Positions 62,623 to 64,000 of a stretch of DNA of 64,000 nucleotides are shown here, piece after piece; position 1 is the first letter of the stretch; each line of letters begins with the position of its first letter. The stretch is from Rotaria socialis (taxonomy: Eukaryota; Rotifera; Eurotatoria; Philodinida; Philodinidae): contig CAJNYU010002347.1 of assembly GCA_905331475.1 (NCBI GenBank), positions 1-64,000 on the forward strand, given 5' to 3'. A model generated the notes under the pieces. That model saw only the letters and a program-made list of their open reading frames with translations. It was not told the DNA's origin and did not search any database. A program made the translations under genes and the position numbers.

Positions 62623-62884
62623 ATGATGAATCGTGCTTTCCTTTTATTTCTCTTGTTAACTATTGGTGAGTGAATTTTCGCAGAAAAAAGCGATAGATGA
62701 TTCGAAATATACCAATGATATCTTTTTGTGTTTTATAGTCGTTGGACAACTCATGGCTTGGCGCTATTATCCTGTTTGTAATACACCTTGCCGAACAGGT
62801 GGTCATGTTGAAACATGTTGTCGAATTCATGGATTCAGCGATGGCTATTGTGGATGGAGTGGTTCATACGCAGCCTGTGGTTGA
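62623..62884 (+). CDS. Secreted six-cysteine peptide, unknown family
   Basis: Two exons, 62623-62665 and 62739-62884, 62 aa. Residues 1-21 are a signal peptide (MMNRAFLLFLLLTIVVGQLMA). The mature peptide of about 41 residues has cysteines at 28, 32, 41, 42, 52 and 61, i.e. C-X3-C-X8-CC-X9-C-X8-C, and is rich in Gly, Tyr and Trp (HGFSDGYCGW). Six cysteines and one intron after the signal peptide are typical of defence or venom-like peptides, but the spacing matches neither the CS-alpha-beta defensin nor the classic knottin pattern I know. The function is therefore unknown; antimicrobial, mucus or cuticle roles are all possible. A TATA box precedes it. A start-less inverted copy lies on the left. 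Confidence 0.8.
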
Positions 62885-62987
62885 TTATCTAAAAATACAA
62901 ATGAACTTTCGATTCTATATTTATACTGAACTAGTCTATGCGTTTTCCCAAATTTATGACACGAACAATCCTTCGTTTGCTTGACTC

Positions 62988-64000
62988 ATTCTATCTATTA
63001 AAAAATTAATCTTTAAAATTATCTAGAACACTATTCAGTTTAATTTGATCAATATCATTGTTGTTGAACAGGTTGAATCGAGTAAAAAAATTTTATTTCT
63101 TTCTCAAATAATTTTATATACTTATTATTTTTTTCAACCCTGCTTAAAATGTATCTTTTACTATTATTATCGTCTTTCTAAAGGAAATATATGTATGTAT
63201 ATATTGCTGTTGACTTCGATTATTGGGAGTGTTGCATTTAATCGTGATTTAAAAGTTGGTTAGTCATTTTGTTGATGCCATGAATTTTTTAAATGGGTTA
63301 ATGCAGTGTCGTGTTCATATCGATCATTCTTCCGATCCTTTTGATGTTGTTGATAAATTGTAAAACGTTTTCTTATTCATCACCATTGCATTTTCTGGAT
63401 TCTGATAAACATTCTCGATAGTATATGATCATATCTGAATACTGTAAGCTGTTAGACATTGTTTCTATATATTTGTTGAGTAGTGTTAATTGATGCTTCC
63501 AAAGGGTTTCAGTGTAATTAGATCTGTTTAATGGTATCGTACACACTCACGCCCACAACAGAGAAATCACACGTTGAAAAGTTCAGTCAGTACAAAGTTA
63601 GAAAGTTGGTAGGAGAACTTCTTGGACACATATCGTACTTATGAACTCTTGCATAATCTCATCATCATTTATTTCGATCTCTTCGAAAACATCTATGCGA
63701 GAACGATGCGAAGACTTGGATGAACTCAAATCTCAAGTCGCAACATTTTTCGAATCACAATCAGCTAGTGTCTATAAACGTGAAATTGAACAATTGTCAA
63801 CAAGATCAACAAGTATTGAATGCCGATCATGTGGTTGATTGATTTTACTTATCTTTCTCGTAGAATAAATTTATTGTTATACAAAATAACAGATTTAGAA
63901 CTTATCTTCCAACTCAACATATTATACAAATATTTATTCCAACAAAATCACTTTATTTCACAGATTTCTAATTAGTAGAAAGAATTGTTTTCATCTCTAT
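62988..64000. other. Right flank, mostly non-coding
   Basis: About 1 kb of AT-rich DNA. Apart from the small open frame at 63641 no feature is recognised. Confidence 0.4.
63641..63838 (+). CDS. Possible small protein, unknown
   Basis: A 65-codon open frame starting at an ATG. The N-terminus is Ser/Ile-rich (CIISSSFISISS), followed by charged helical sequence (CEDLDELKSQVATFFESQ), ending ECRSCG. An AATAAA lies 27 bp after the stop. No family recognised. It could be a small gene, the last exon of a gene, or chance. Confidence 0.3.
   Translation: MNSCIISSSFISISSKTSMRERCEDLDELKSQVATFFESQSASVYKREIEQLSTRSTSIECRSCG

Larger units (their letters stand above)
62131..62987. repeat. 857-bp near-perfect palindrome (two arms of about 360 bp)
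   Basis: The left arm, 62131 to about 62492, is repeated in reverse complement at about 62632-62987. The central spacer is about 140 bp. Arms include the intron, second coding exon and 3' flank of a small gene. In the protein-coding part they differ by only two residue-changing positions. Both outer borders end just beyond a shared TTGCTTGACTC. The inner border falls inside the first coding exon. Confidence 0.92.

Noticed and set aside
62134..62984. Two identical 80-codon frames on opposite strands
   Set aside because: Alternative frame of the peptide gene exon and its 3' flank inside the palindrome arms; no signal peptide or domain.
1..64000. CRISPR arrays, operons, ribosome binding sites, phage or bacterial insertion sequences
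   Set aside because: Spliceosomal introns throughout show eukaryotic nuclear DNA; no spaced direct-repeat array or prokaryotic signal was seen.

Overview
The window is AT-rich animal nuclear DNA. Its genes carry many short GT-AG introns, mostly 45-70 nt, and encode typical metazoan proteins: FoxO, a transmembrane adenylyl cyclase, a lachesin-like Ig protein, KATNIP, ERCC8, a REEP and a P-glycoprotein. There is also an animal 5S rRNA gene. Gene style, compactness and protein divergence fit a bdelloid rotifer best, but the lineage call is inference. Exons below were joined by hand, using splice sites, reading phase and similarity to known families. For multi-exon genes the exon coordinates are given in the text, and every join given keeps the frame.

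Layout. 0-3 kb: end of a REEP gene (+), ERCC8/CSA (-) and a coiled-coil gene (+) that starts 224 bp from ERCC8. 3.6-5.8 kb: three-Ig lachesin-like gene (-). 5.8-10.4 kb: mostly empty, with an LRR relic and one 5S rRNA gene (-). 10.4-15 kb: compact cluster of small genes: CD225/dispanin (+), metallothionein (-), OST4 (-), p23 co-chaperone (+), single-exon DJ-1/PfpI (+) and a 74-aa protein (+). 16.6-20 kb: glutamine-rich FoxO (-), with about 7.6 kb of gene-poor DNA upstream. 27.6-31.8 kb: complete glycogen branching enzyme in 14 exons (-). 32.8-36.2 kb: C-terminal two thirds of an ABCB/P-glycoprotein (-), cut by a 100-N assembly gap.

38.1-41.0 kb: PARP with two WWE domains, WGR, regulatory and catalytic domains (-), divergent from KATNIP (41.5-46.7 kb, +, 23 exons). 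46.9-55.8 kb: complete 21-exon adenylyl cyclase (-). 59.0-59.7 kb: PPPDE/DeSI-like peptidase (-). 60.8-61.5 kb: degenerate piggyBac-like short inverted repeats. 62.1-63.0 kb: a near-perfect palindrome of about 857 bp, whose arms carry two divergent copies of a six-cysteine secreted peptide gene. One copy is intact and one has lost its start.

The genes do not form a pathway. Loose themes are stress and DNA repair (ERCC8, PARP, FoxO, p23, metallothionein, DJ-1 family, ABCB) and cilia/signalling (KATNIP, adenylyl cyclase). The least familiar parts are the palindrome with its peptide gene, the WWE-WWE-WGR-PARP architecture, the FoxO with an eroded Akt site, two GC-AG introns, and a G-quadruplex-like run in a gene desert.
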